DNA of 64,000 bases from JASLDZ01 sp965199975 (GTDB lineage: Bacteria > Pseudomonadota > Alphaproteobacteria > Caulobacterales > Caulobacteraceae). The stretch covers positions 1-64,000 of the forward strand of contig OZ241340.1 in the NCBI GenBank assembly GCA_965199975.1, in the 5' to 3' direction. The notes beneath the pieces are model-generated. The model worked only from the letters and a program-made list of their open reading frames with translations. It ran no database searches and had not been told where the DNA came from. Each line of letters starts with the position of its first letter. The stretch's first letter is position 1. The position numbers and the translations under genes are program-made. Shown one piece after another: positions 21,968 through 30,373 of this stretch.

Positions 21968-24397
21968 GTGCCCGTGATGGCCGCCCGCACCGCCGGCCCC
22001 GATCCGAAGCGGGAGCAGGCCGCAGGCGCCCGCCTGCCCTATGCGCGCCACGTGGACGACGCCGCCATCGAGACCCGCGACGGTCGCCTGCTACAGGTGA
22101 TCCGCCTGGCCGGCTTCCCGTTCGAGACGGCCGACAGCGCCGAGCTGAACTACCGCAAGACGGTGCGCGACACGATGCTGCGCGGCATCGCCAACTCGCG
22201 CTTCGCCCTCTACCACCACATCGTGCGCCGCGAGGTGCAGCCCGAATTGGGCGGCGAGTTCCCCGATCCCTTCAGCCGCGCGCTGGACGAGGAGTGGCGC
22301 GCGCGGCTGGCCACCCGACGGCTCTACGTCAACGACCTCTTCATGACGCTGGTGCGCCGGCCGCTGCAGGGCCGCGCCGGCCTGCTCACCGGCCTGTTCG
22401 GCGGCGCCCGGGGCGCTGTGGACACGCGCGAGGCGCAGGCCAGCGCCGCGCGCGACCTCTCGGCGCTGAACGCCGGGCGCGACACGCTGGTCTCGGCGCT
22501 CGCCCCCTACGGCGCGCGGCTGCTCACCGCCTACGATGGGCCGCAGGGGGCGTGCTCGGAGCCGCTGGAGTTCCTGAGCCTCCTCTACAACGGCGAGGTG
22601 CGCCCGGTGCGCCTGCCCAAGGCGGACCTGGGCCTCTACCTGCCCTACCGCCGCATCTCCTTTGGCGGCGACACGCTGGAGCTGGGGCCGGCCGGGCGCC
22701 TGCCCGAGAGCTTCGCGGCCATGCTCTCGCTGAAGGACTACCCCGGCCAGACCGCGCCGGGCATGCTCGACGACCTGCTGCGCCTGCCCTTCGAGATGAC
22801 GCTGACCGAGAGCTTCGGCTTCGTCGACCGGCAGGCCACGCTGGATCGCATGAACCTGTCGCTGCGCCGCATGCGCGCCGCCGACGACGAGGCGCTGAGC
22901 CAGCGCCGCGACCTCGTAGTGGCCAAGGACGAGGCGGCGGCCGGGCGCTCGGCCTTCGGCGAGCACCACCTGACCATCATGGTCAAGGCGCCCACCATGG
23001 CCGCGGTGGACGAGGCGGCGGCCGACGTGCAGTCCGCATTCACGGAGCTGGGCGTGATCGCCGTGCGCGAGGACGTGAACCTGGAGCCGGCGTTCTGGGC
23101 GCAGTTCCCCGGCAACTTCAAGGACATCGCGCGGCGGGCGCTGATCAGCTCGTCCAACTTCGCGGGCCTGGCCTCCTGCCACAACTTCCCGGTGGGCGAG
23201 GCCGACGACGTGCACTGGGGTGCGCCGGTGACAATCCTGGAGACCACCTCCGCCGGCCCCTACCACTTCAACTTCCACCGCGGCGACCTGGGCAACTTCA
23301 CCGTCATCGGCCCCTCGGGCTCGGGCAAGACGGTGGTGATGGGCTTCCTGCTGGCCCAGGCGCAGCGCTTCGACCCGCGCACGGTGTACTTCGACAAGGA
23401 CCGCGGCGCGGAGATCTTCATCCGCGCCATCGGCGGCCGCTACGAGGTGCTGCGACCCGGCGCCGATACGGGGCTGAACCCGCTGCTGCTGCCCGACACG
23501 CCGCTCAACCGCCGCTTCCTCAACGACTGGACCGCCAAGCTCCTCACCTCCGGCGCCAACCCGCCGCTGGACGCCGAGGACCTCGCCGCCGTGGCGGAGG
23601 CGGTGGACGCCAATTTCGAGCAGGCCCCGGAATTCCGCCGGCTGCGCTACTTCGCCGAGCTGTTCCGCGGCGGCCGGCGGCCCTCGGCCGGCGACCTGGC
23701 TGCGCGACTGGCCCCCTGGCACGGCGCGGGGGACTACGCCTGGCTGTTCGACCACCCGGCGCGCGACAACGGCCTCGATGGGCTGGACCTCGACACCCGC
23801 ACCATCGGCTTCGACCTCACCGCCATCCTCGACGACCCCACCGCCCGCACGCCGGCGATGATGTACCTGTTCCACCGGGTGGAGGAGCGGCTGGACGGGC
23901 GGCCCTCCATCATCGTCATCGACGAGGGCTGGAAGGCGCTGGACGACGACGTGTTCGTGGCGCGCATCAAGGACTGGGAGAAGACCATCCGCAAGCGCAA
24001 CGGCGTGGTTGGCTTCGCCACCCAGAGCGCGGCGGACGCCCTGCAGTCGAGGATCGCCTCGGCCATCATCGAGCAGGCGGCCACCCAGATCTTCATGGTC
24101 AATCCCAAGGCCCAGCGCGCCGACTACATCGACGGCTTCGGCCTGACCGAGCACGAGTACGACCTGGTTCGCACCCTGCCCGACAGCGCCCACGTGTTCC
24201 TGATCAAGCACGGCACCGACAGCGTGGTGGCGCGGCTGAACCTCTCGGGCATGCCCGAACTCCTCACCGTGCTCAGCGGCCGCGAGAGCACCGTGCGCCG
24301 GCTGGACGAGCTGCGCGCCCGCCACGGCGACGCGCCGGCCGACTGGCTGCCGCACCTCCTCGCCGGGCGGGCCGCCACGGGCGCAGGCGCCGCCTGA
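21968..24397 (+). CDS. virB4: T4SS ATPase VirB4
   Basis: This 809-residue cytoplasmic ATPase powers pilus biogenesis and substrate transfer. It has an N-terminal VirB4/CagE domain (YARHVDDAAIETRDGRLLQVIRL...), Walker A GPSGSGKT at residues 448-455, and Walker B IIVIDEGWKAL near residue 647, followed by FATQSAADALQS. GTG at 21968 is the first start (10 bases after virB3); ATG at 21977 is also possible. The TGA shares its last base with the next ATG. A 754-aa open frame on the opposite strand is a shadow. Confidence 0.97.
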   Translation: MPVMAARTAGPDPKREQAAGARLPYARHVDDAAIETRDGRLLQVIRLAGFPFETADSAELNYRKTVRDTMLRGIANSRFALYHHIVRREVQPELGGEFPDPFSRALDEEWRARLATRRLYVNDLFMTLVRRPLQGRAGLLTGLFGGARGAVDTREAQASAARDLSALNAGRDTLVSALAPYGARLLTAYDGPQGACSEPLEFLSLLYNGEVRPVRLPKADLGLYLPYRRISFGGDTLELGPAGRLPESFAAMLSLKDYPGQTAPGMLDDLLRLPFEMTLTESFGFVDRQATLDRMNLSLRRMRAADDEALSQRRDLVVAKDEAAAGRSAFGEHHLTIMVKAPTMAAVDEAAADVQSAFTELGVIAVREDVNLEPAFWAQFPGNFKDIARRALISSSNFAGLASCHNFPVGEADDVHWGAPVTILETTSAGPYHFNFHRGDLGNFTVIGPSGSGKTVVMGFLLAQAQRFDPRTVYFDKDRGAEIFIRAIGGRYEVLRPGADTGLNPLLLPDTPLNRRFLNDWTAKLLTSGANPPLDAEDLAAVAEAVDANFEQAPEFRRLRYFAELFRGGRRPSAGDLAARLAPWHGAGDYAWLFDHPARDNGLDGLDLDTRTIGFDLTAILDDPTARTPAMMYLFHRVEERLDGRPSIIVIDEGWKALDDDVFVARIKDWEKTIRKRNGVVGFATQSAADALQSRIASAIIEQAATQIFMVNPKAQRADYIDGFGLTEHEYDLVRTLPDSAHVFLIKHGTDSVVARLNLSGMPELLTVLSGRESTVRRLDELRARHGDAPADWLPHLLAGRAATGAGAA

Positions 24398-25704
24398 TGG
24401 CCGACGCCTGCCCCGTTCCCGGTCCCGACGACCCGCTGGTCCAGAGCCTGCTCTACAGCACCGATTGCCACGTGCAGGGGCTGGTGCGGTCGGGCTACGG
24501 ATCGCTGTTCGAGGGCTCGGGCGCGTTCGGCGGCGTGCTGACTGCGCTCCTCACCGTGTGGGTGGCGCTGATCGGCTACCGCCTGCTGCTCGGCCGCTCG
24601 CAGCTCTCCATCGGCGAGTTCGCGCTGACGGCGGTGAAGCTGGGCGCGGTGGTGGCGCTGGCCACCCAGTGGGGAACCTACCAGGCGGTGGTCTATCACG
24701 TGCTGTTCGACGGGCCCCAGCAGATCGCCGGCGTCATCATGCACGGCCTTTCCGCCAACGGCGTGGCCGGCGGCGGCGACGTGTTCGAGGGGCTGCAGCG
24801 CGCCTTCGACGACCTGACCGCCTTCTCGCCCGCCGCCCCGCCCGGCTCGGCCGCCGCCGCCGCAAACGCGGCCGTTCCCCCGGCCTCGGCGCTCGGCGGC
24901 GTCGCGCCCGCCGCGGCCGTTCCCGCCGCCGGAGCCGCGGGCGCTGCCGGGACCGCAGGTCAGGGCCTGCTCAGCAAGGGCGGGTTCGACTCGCTCCTGC
25001 TCCTCTTCTCGGCCGTGGCGCTCCTGCTCTCCACCCTGGGCGTGCTGCTCATGGCCAAGATCGTGCTGGGGCTGCTGCTGGCGCTGGGGCCGATCTTCAT
25101 CGCCTGCCTCCTCTTCGAGAGCACTCGTGGCGTGTTCGAGGGGTGGCTGCGGGCGAGCCTGGGCTTCGCCTTCGCGCCGCTGGCGACGACGGTGCTGATG
25201 GGCATCTCGCTGACGCTGCTCGACCCCTACCTCCTCCAGATCGAAGACATGCGCGATCAGCACACCTACGTGCCGGGGGTCGCCTTCGGGGTGACGGTGC
25301 TGGTGCTGGTGTTCGCCGCCGTCGCCGCCGGCATGCTGCTGGCGGCCGGCGTGGTGGCGGGCGGGTTCAAGCTCCCCGCCGTGCGCCGTGCGACCGCCGC
25401 TCCCGGGGCCGCCGCCGCCGCGCCGGCCGCCGCGCCCGCCACGCTCGGCCGGGCCGAGCGGGCGGCCAATGCGGTCTCGGCCCAGGCCATGCGCGACCAG
25501 GCCACCTTCGCCCGCAGCGGCGCGAGGCCGGGCGCCGCGGCTGCGGCGCTCTCCGGCGGCGCCGATCGGCGCACCTCTACCGAGACCCTCACCATCGACC
25601 GAGGCGCACCTGCGCCCGTCACCGTCGAGACCCGGCTCGGCCAGGCGCCGCGCCGCCAAGCCAGTCCCCGAGCCGCCCGCTCTAGCGCCCGGAGCGCCTC
25701 CTGA
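24397..25704 (+). CDS. virB6: T4SS polytopic membrane protein VirB6
   Basis: This 435-residue protein carries five to six hydrophobic helices. It starts at a TGATG overlap with virB4. A first pair of helices (GVLTALLTVWVALIGYRLLL) is followed by a periplasmic loop rich in Ala/Gly/Pro (residues about 145-190). Then come LLLLFSAVALLLSTLGVLLM, KIVLGLLLALGPIFIACLLF with the conserved LGPIFI and FEGWLR motifs, and a final helix pair. The C-terminal 100 residues are low-complexity Ala/Arg-rich. It forms the inner-membrane channel core. No virB5 sits between virB4 and virB6. Confidence 0.93.
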   Translation: MADACPVPGPDDPLVQSLLYSTDCHVQGLVRSGYGSLFEGSGAFGGVLTALLTVWVALIGYRLLLGRSQLSIGEFALTAVKLGAVVALATQWGTYQAVVYHVLFDGPQQIAGVIMHGLSANGVAGGGDVFEGLQRAFDDLTAFSPAAPPGSAAAAANAAVPPASALGGVAPAAAVPAAGAAGAAGTAGQGLLSKGGFDSLLLLFSAVALLLSTLGVLLMAKIVLGLLLALGPIFIACLLFESTRGVFEGWLRASLGFAFAPLATTVLMGISLTLLDPYLLQIEDMRDQHTYVPGVAFGVTVLVLVFAAVAAGMLLAAGVVAGGFKLPAVRRATAAPGAAAAAPAAAPATLGRAERAANAVSAQAMRDQATFARSGARPGAAAAALSGGADRRTSTETLTIDRGAPAPVTVETRLGQAPRRQASPRAARSSARSAS

Positions 25705-26456
25705 TGCCGCCGCCCACCACGCCCACCGCCTCGGACAGCGCCGCCAAGCGGCAGGGCTATTACGCCGAGGCCGCCTCCTGGGCCGCCGACACCCACGGTG
25801 GCCTTCGCGCCTCGCGGCGGGTGGCCTGGTGGGTCGCCGCCGGGGCTTGCGCGGTCGCCGTCTTCGAGGCGCTCGCCCTGGCGGCGCTGGCGCCCCTCAA
25901 GACCGTGGTGCCCTACACCATCACCGTCGACCGGCAGACCGGCTATGTGGAGACCGTGCGCCCCCTCGCGCCCGGCGCCATCAGCCAGGACACCGCCGTC
26001 ACGCAGTCCTATCTCGTGCAGTATGTGCTTGGCCGCGAGACCTTCGACGCCACCGACCTGAAGGACGCCTACCGGAAGACGCTGCTGCTCTCCGCCGGCC
26101 CCGCGCGCGACGACTACCTGCGGCTGATGCAGAAGACCACGCCAGAGAGCCCGCTCAACCTCTACGGCCCGCAGACCACCGTCAGCGTGCAGGTGGAGAG
26201 CGTGTCGCTGCTGTCGCCCACCACCGCGCTGGTGCGCTTCACCACCACCCGGCGCGACGGCGGGGCCTCGACCGGAACCACCCAGCCCTTCGTGGCCGCC
26301 ATCGCCTTCCGCTACACCTCCGCCCCCGCCACCCAGGGCGAACGCTTCGTGAATCCGCTGGGCTTCCAGGTGACGCGCTACCGGCGCGATTCCGAGGCCC
26401 CCGCCGGTGCGGCGGTGACGCTGCCGGCGCCGGCGGCAACGACGGCCGTGCGGTGA
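25704..26456 (+). CDS. virB8: T4SS core assembly protein VirB8
   Basis: This 250-residue bitopic protein has a short cytoplasmic N-terminus containing YYAEAASWAAD and a single transmembrane helix at about residues 40-65 (VAWWVAAGACAVAVFEALAL). A periplasmic NTF2-like domain follows (PLKTVVPYTITVDRQTGYVE; SYLVQYVLGRETFDATDL; VNPLGFQVTRYRRD), the last being the conserved VirB8 end motif. It begins at a TGATG overlap with virB6, so there is no room for virB7. Confidence 0.94.
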   Translation: MPPPTTPTASDSAAKRQGYYAEAASWAADTHGGLRASRRVAWWVAAGACAVAVFEALALAALAPLKTVVPYTITVDRQTGYVETVRPLAPGAISQDTAVTQSYLVQYVLGRETFDATDLKDAYRKTLLLSAGPARDDYLRLMQKTTPESPLNLYGPQTTVSVQVESVSLLSPTTALVRFTTTRRDGGASTGTTQPFVAAIAFRYTSAPATQGERFVNPLGFQVTRYRRDSEAPAGAAVTLPAPAATTAVR

Positions 26457-27238
26457 TGCGCGCGGCGTTCCTCGCCCTCGCGCTGGCGGCGACGGCGCCA
26501 GCCGCGGCGCTCGCGCAGCAGGGCCGCGGCTACATTGACCCGCGCATTCGCGTGATCCCCTACGACCCGGACGTGGTGATCCCCCTGCAATCGGTGTTCG
26601 GCTTCCAGACCATGGTGCAGTTCGGGCCCGACGAGCAGATCCAGAACGTCTCCATAGGCGACGGCGCGGCCTGGCAGGTGACGCCCAACAAGGCGGCGAC
26701 GCTGCTGTTCATCAAGCCGCTCGACATCGCCGCGGTGACCAACATGACGGTGGTGACCGACCGGCGCAGCTATCTGTTCGAGCTCTCCGCGCGCCCCGCG
26801 ACCTCCGGTCGTGAACCGCCCTACGTGCTGCGCTTCGCCTATCCCAAGCCGCCGGCCGCGGCTGCGGCCAACCCGCCCGTGCCACCGCCGCCCGAGGCGC
26901 GCAACACCGACTACGCCTATACCGGCTCGCGCGCCAACCTGCCCTCCAGCGTGTTCGACGACGGGCAGTTCACCTACTTCCAGTGGCCCGCCCGCGCCTC
27001 GACGCCTGCCCTCTTCGTGGTGGGGGCCGACGGGCAGGAGAGCATCGCCAACTACAGCATGCGCGGCGGCTACCAAGTGGTCGAGCAGGTGGCGCAGCGC
27101 TTCGTGCTGCGCGCCGGCAAGGAGGTCACCACCGTGATCAACGAGGCGTGGCGCCCCCCGCCAATATCGCCCACAGCGCCCCGCCCGGCCGACGCGCGCA
27201 CCGCGCGCGACGCCGCCCGCGCCGAGGGTGGCCGCTGA
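26456..27238 (+). CDS. virB9: T4SS outer-membrane complex protein VirB9
   Basis: This 260-residue periplasmic protein has a signal peptide (MRAAFLALALAATAPAAALAQQ) and an N-terminal domain (RIRVIPYDPDVVIPLQSVFGFQTMVQF; NKAATLLFIKPL). A proline-rich linker and the C-terminal TraN/VirB9 domain follow (DDGQFTYFQWPA, NYSMRGGYQVVEQVAQRFVLRAG), which contacts VirB7 and VirB10. The ATG shares a base with the virB8 stop. Lacking a linked VirB7, its outer-membrane anchoring in this system is unexplained. Confidence 0.95.
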   Translation: MRAAFLALALAATAPAAALAQQGRGYIDPRIRVIPYDPDVVIPLQSVFGFQTMVQFGPDEQIQNVSIGDGAAWQVTPNKAATLLFIKPLDIAAVTNMTVVTDRRSYLFELSARPATSGREPPYVLRFAYPKPPAAAAANPPVPPPPEARNTDYAYTGSRANLPSSVFDDGQFTYFQWPARASTPALFVVGADGQESIANYSMRGGYQVVEQVAQRFVLRAGKEVTTVINEAWRPPPISPTAPRPADARTARDAARAEGGR

Positions 27239-28410
27239 TGGCGTCGGCCCCCACCCCCGCCGGCGGCGATCCGCGCCCCGCGCCCAGCGACGCGGCCGGC
27301 GTCGACTCGACCGGTCACCTGCGCCCCGAAGTCGCGGCCACCGCAGCCCCCGGCGGACCCTGGCTCGTGTGGGGCGGCGCAGCGGCGCTCGGCCTGGTGG
27401 CCTTCGCATTCCTGGCGAGCCACCGACCCGGCGCGCCCCGCGGCGTGCGCGATCTCACCACCCCGACCAACGCCTCCACCTCCGCCATCGCCACCCCGCC
27501 GCCCCCGCCTAAGGAACTCGACGCCCTGGAGGCGCAAGCCCGCGCCGGCGGCGCGCCGCCGCCGCCCGCGCCGCCCGCGCCCACCATGCCGGTCATCGTG
27601 CCGCCCGTGGCGATCACTTCGGCCCCGGTGGTCAGGCTGGCGCCCCCCACGATCGTGGCCCAACCCAATCCGGACGCCCAGCGGCGTCGCGCGCCTTCGC
27701 TGGTGGTCGACTTCGGCGAGCAGGCGGCTGTCAAGCCTCCGAACGGGAGCACCGCCGCCAACGGGCCGCGCTCGGTCCTGAACGGCGACGAGCAGTTCGC
27801 CACGCGCGTCGGCGCGAACACCCAGCCCGACCGCTCCCGCGCCACCCTGCTGCGCAACCAGCCCACCACCATCGCGCAGGGCGCGTTGATCCCGGCGGTG
27901 CTGGAAACCGCGCTCAACTCCGACTTGCCGGGCTTCACCCGCGCGGTGGTGAGCCGCGACGTGCGCTCGTTCGACGGCACGCAGGTGCTGATCCCGCGCG
28001 GCAGCCGGCTGATCGGCGAGTACCGCAGCGGCGTGGCCCAGGGCGCCAGCCGCGCTTTCGTGATCTGGACGCGGGTGCTGAGGCCGGATGGGGTGTCGAT
28101 CCAGATCGGCTCGTCCGGCGCGGACGATCTCGGCCGTGCGGGCCTGGCCGGCAAGGTGGACCGCCACTTTTTCGAGCGTTTCTCGGGCGCGCTGCTGCTC
28201 TCGATCATCAGCCTGGGCGGCCAGGCGCTGACCAGCGGCAACTCCACCTCGGTGGTGATCGGCTCGTCCGGCGAGTCCGCGCTGGGGGGCGCGGCGGGCG
28301 CCTTCGCGCCGCAGAACATCTCGCCCACCATCAAAGTGCCGCAGGGCACCCCGATCCTCGTGTTCGTGGCCCGCGACCTGGACTTCACCCCCGTCGAACC
28401 CGACCGGTGA
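27238..28410 (+). CDS. virB10: T4SS channel protein VirB10
   Basis: This 390-residue protein spans both membranes. The cytoplasmic tail is short, the transmembrane helix is at about residues 43-62 (LVWGGAAALGLVAFAFLA), and a proline-rich periplasmic linker lies at about residues 87-120. The C-terminal VirB10/TrbI domain includes LIPAVLETALNSDLPGFT, SRDVRSFDGTQVLIPRGSRLIG and TIKVPQGTPILVFVARDLDF. It transduces energy from the ATPases to the outer pore. It overlaps virB9 (TGATG) and virB11 (GTGA). Confidence 0.96.
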   Translation: MASAPTPAGGDPRPAPSDAAGVDSTGHLRPEVAATAAPGGPWLVWGGAAALGLVAFAFLASHRPGAPRGVRDLTTPTNASTSAIATPPPPPKELDALEAQARAGGAPPPPAPPAPTMPVIVPPVAITSAPVVRLAPPTIVAQPNPDAQRRRAPSLVVDFGEQAAVKPPNGSTAANGPRSVLNGDEQFATRVGANTQPDRSRATLLRNQPTTIAQGALIPAVLETALNSDLPGFTRAVVSRDVRSFDGTQVLIPRGSRLIGEYRSGVAQGASRAFVIWTRVLRPDGVSIQIGSSGADDLGRAGLAGKVDRHFFERFSGALLLSIISLGGQALTSGNSTSVVIGSSGESALGGAAGAFAPQNISPTIKVPQGTPILVFVARDLDFTPVEPDR

Positions 28411-29399
28411 GCGTAGCGGTTCCCGAGCGGGTCTATCTCGACGCCTTTTTGCGCCCGCTGGCCGCCTGGCTCGAGCGGCCGGACGTCACCGACATCCTCA
28501 TCAACAGCCCGGGCGAGGTGTGGATCGAGACGCTGGGCGGGCCGGCCGAGCGCCACGCCGCCCCCGAGCTGAACGACACCGCGCTGCGCCGCCTGGCGGC
28601 CCAGATCGCCGCCGCCGCGCACCAGGGCGTCAACCGCGAGAACCCGCTCCTGGCGGCCACCCTGCCGAACGGCGCCCGCGTGCAGGTGGTGGCGCCCCCC
28701 GCCACCCGCGGCCCCATGGCCGTGGCCATCCGCAAGCACGTGGTCAGCGACCTCACGCTGGACGACTACGACGCGGCCGGCGGTTTCGAGCGCGCGCGCG
28801 CCGTCGACCTCGCCAGCCGCTCCCAAGACGACCTGCGCCTGCGCGAACTTCTCGACGCCGGCCGCATCCCCGACTTCCTGCGCATGGCGGTGCGCGCCCG
28901 TAAGAACGTGATCATCTCGGGCGGCACCTCGACCGGCAAGACCACCTTTCTCAACGCGCTGGTCAAGGAGATCCCCGCCGAGGAACGGCTGGTGGTGATC
29001 GAGGACACGCCGGAGATTCGGCTCGAGCAGCCCAACTCCATCGGCCTCGTGGCCGTGCGCGGCCGATTGGGCGAGGCCGGTGTTTCGGTCGAGGACCTGC
29101 TGCAGGCGTCGCTGCGGCTTCGGCCCGATCGCATCATCCTGGGCGAGTTGCGCGGGGCGGAGGCCTACAGCTTCCTGCGCGCGGTGAATTCCGGCCACCC
29201 TGGCTCGATCACCACCGTGCACGCCGACAACCCGCGCGCGGCGGTGGAGCAGATCGCGCTGATGGTGCTGCAGGGGGGCCTTAGCCTCAGCCGCTCCGAC
29301 ATCATCGAGTACGTGGGCGGGGTGGTCGACGTGGCCGTCCAGCTTTCCCGCAAGGACGGCCGCCGACAGGTGACCGAGGTCGCCTTCCGCGAGCGCTGA
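28407..29399 (+). CDS. virB11: T4SS hexameric ATPase VirB11
   Basis: This 330-residue traffic ATPase starts with GTG overlapping the virB10 stop. Its N-terminal domain contains DILINSPGEVWIE. The RecA-like domain has Walker A GGTSTGKTTF at about residue 171, the Asp box VVIEDTPEI, Walker B-region RPDRIILGELRGAEAYSFL, and the His box GHPGSITTVHAD. It energises pilus assembly and substrate passage. It is the last identifiable virB gene; no virD4 coupling protein follows. Confidence 0.97.
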   Translation: MSVAVPERVYLDAFLRPLAAWLERPDVTDILINSPGEVWIETLGGPAERHAAPELNDTALRRLAAQIAAAAHQGVNRENPLLAATLPNGARVQVVAPPATRGPMAVAIRKHVVSDLTLDDYDAAGGFERARAVDLASRSQDDLRLRELLDAGRIPDFLRMAVRARKNVIISGGTSTGKTTFLNALVKEIPAEERLVVIEDTPEIRLEQPNSIGLVAVRGRLGEAGVSVEDLLQASLRLRPDRIILGELRGAEAYSFLRAVNSGHPGSITTVHADNPRAAVEQIALMVLQGGLSLSRSDIIEYVGGVVDVAVQLSRKDGRRQVTEVAFRER

Positions 29400-29413
29400 C
29401 CGCGCCTCGCATA

Positions 29414-29452
29414 GGCGCGCCTCAAGTGTGTCGGCCGCGACACCAGCGCGCC
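29414..29452 (+). promoter_or_regulatory. Nested hairpin between virB11 and the exported companion gene
   Basis: GGCGCGC (29414-29420) pairs with GCGCGCC (29446-29452). Inside, GTGTCG (29428-29433) pairs with CGACAC (29438-29443) around GCCG. No T-tract follows, so this is not a standard terminator. It may limit readthrough or protect an mRNA end between virB11 and the gene at 29519. Confidence 0.4.
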
Positions 29453-29518
29453 TCATCCCATCTGTCGCGGCCGTCCGATGTGTTGTACAAGGGCCGCACT
29501 TGGTCGCGGAGCGTTTCC

Positions 29519-30373
29519 ATGAAGCGAACCCCAGTGAGCGCGGCGGTCAGCATCGCGATCGGATGCGCCCTCCCGGCGACGCCCGTGGGCGCCCAGGGCA
29601 TCCAGCCCGGCCAAGCCTATCGCGACAGCAGCCGCGCCGGCCTGGACACGCTGGGCCAGACCTATAACGGAATGGGCTCGGTGGTCGCCTCGCCGTTTCG
29701 CGACTTCGGCGTGATGAAGGCCAAGATTCCGCCGCCGCTGGAGAAGGCGCGGATCAAGCCCTACGACGTGAAGGGCCTGAACACGTGCGAGGCGGTGCGC
29801 GACGAGGTGTCCGACCTCGACCTCGTCCTCGGGCCCGACATCGACACGCCCGATATCGAGAAGCACCGCGACATGTACAATCGCGGCTCCGAGATGGTGG
29901 CCTCCGCCGCGGTCGACGCGGTGCGCAGCGCCGCCAACCATTTCATTCCCATGCGCGACACCATCCGCAAGATCAGCGGGGCCGACCGCGCGCAGAAGAA
30001 GGTCGATAAGGCGATGACCGCTGGGCGGGTGCGCCGCGGCTTCCTCAAGAGCTACGGCATGCAGCACAACTGCGCCTGGCCCGCCGCGCCGGCCGGCTTC
30101 CATCCCGGGCCGGGCGGGCCGGACTGGTCGTTAGTGCAGGCCACAGCCCCGATCGCCCCACCGCCGGCGCCGATGACGCCCGCGGTGATCGCGGCGTCTG
30201 TCCCCGTCACGCCTTCGGCCGGCGCGCTGCAGATGGCGAGTCTTGCGCCAGCCGTCTCGCGCAAGTCGGCCGCGCCGGTGGCGGCGACCGAGTCCCAGGC
30301 CGGCGCCTGGCGGATCGGGGCGCCCAGCACCTCCCTGGCCTCGACATCGGCGCTGGGCTTCAACCGCCGCTGA
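29519..30373 (+). CDS. Exported protein of unknown function next to the T4SS
   Basis: This 284-residue protein starts at ATG 29519, with a GGAG ribosome-binding site seven bases upstream. It has a signal peptide (MKRTPVSAAVSIAIGCALPATPVGAQG), so the mature part is periplasmic or secreted. The mid part (YDVKGLNTCEAVRDEVSDLD, VLGPDIDTPD, MYNRGSEMVASAAVDAVRS, FIPMRDTIRKISGA) looks folded and conserved, with two Cys (about 98 and 183) that could pair. The last 90 residues are Pro/Ala/Ser-rich. I do not recognise the family. Position suggests a T4SS accessory factor or substrate. Its 3' end overlaps the convergent tgt by 14 bases. Confidence 0.75.
   Translation: MKRTPVSAAVSIAIGCALPATPVGAQGIQPGQAYRDSSRAGLDTLGQTYNGMGSVVASPFRDFGVMKAKIPPPLEKARIKPYDVKGLNTCEAVRDEVSDLDLVLGPDIDTPDIEKHRDMYNRGSEMVASAAVDAVRSAANHFIPMRDTIRKISGADRAQKKVDKAMTAGRVRRGFLKSYGMQHNCAWPAAPAGFHPGPGGPDWSLVQATAPIAPPPAPMTPAVIAASVPVTPSAGALQMASLAPAVSRKSAAPVAATESQAGAWRIGAPSTSLASTSALGFNRR

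Noticed and set aside
22091..24355. A 754-codon minus-strand open frame opposite virB4
   Set aside because: Antisense shadow of an intact VirB4 ATPase gene; composition is non-protein-like (runs of Gly, Arg, His, Val).
22294..24396. Long plus-strand frame continuous with virB6 across virB4
   Set aside because: Only 24397-25704 encodes VirB6; the upstream 700 codons are the out-of-frame reading of virB4.
29519..29600. A VirB7-like lipobox (AIGC) in the exported companion protein
   Set aside because: The -3 position is Ala, not Leu/Val/Ile, and a signal peptidase I site (VGA-Q) lies downstream; the protein is also far longer than VirB7.
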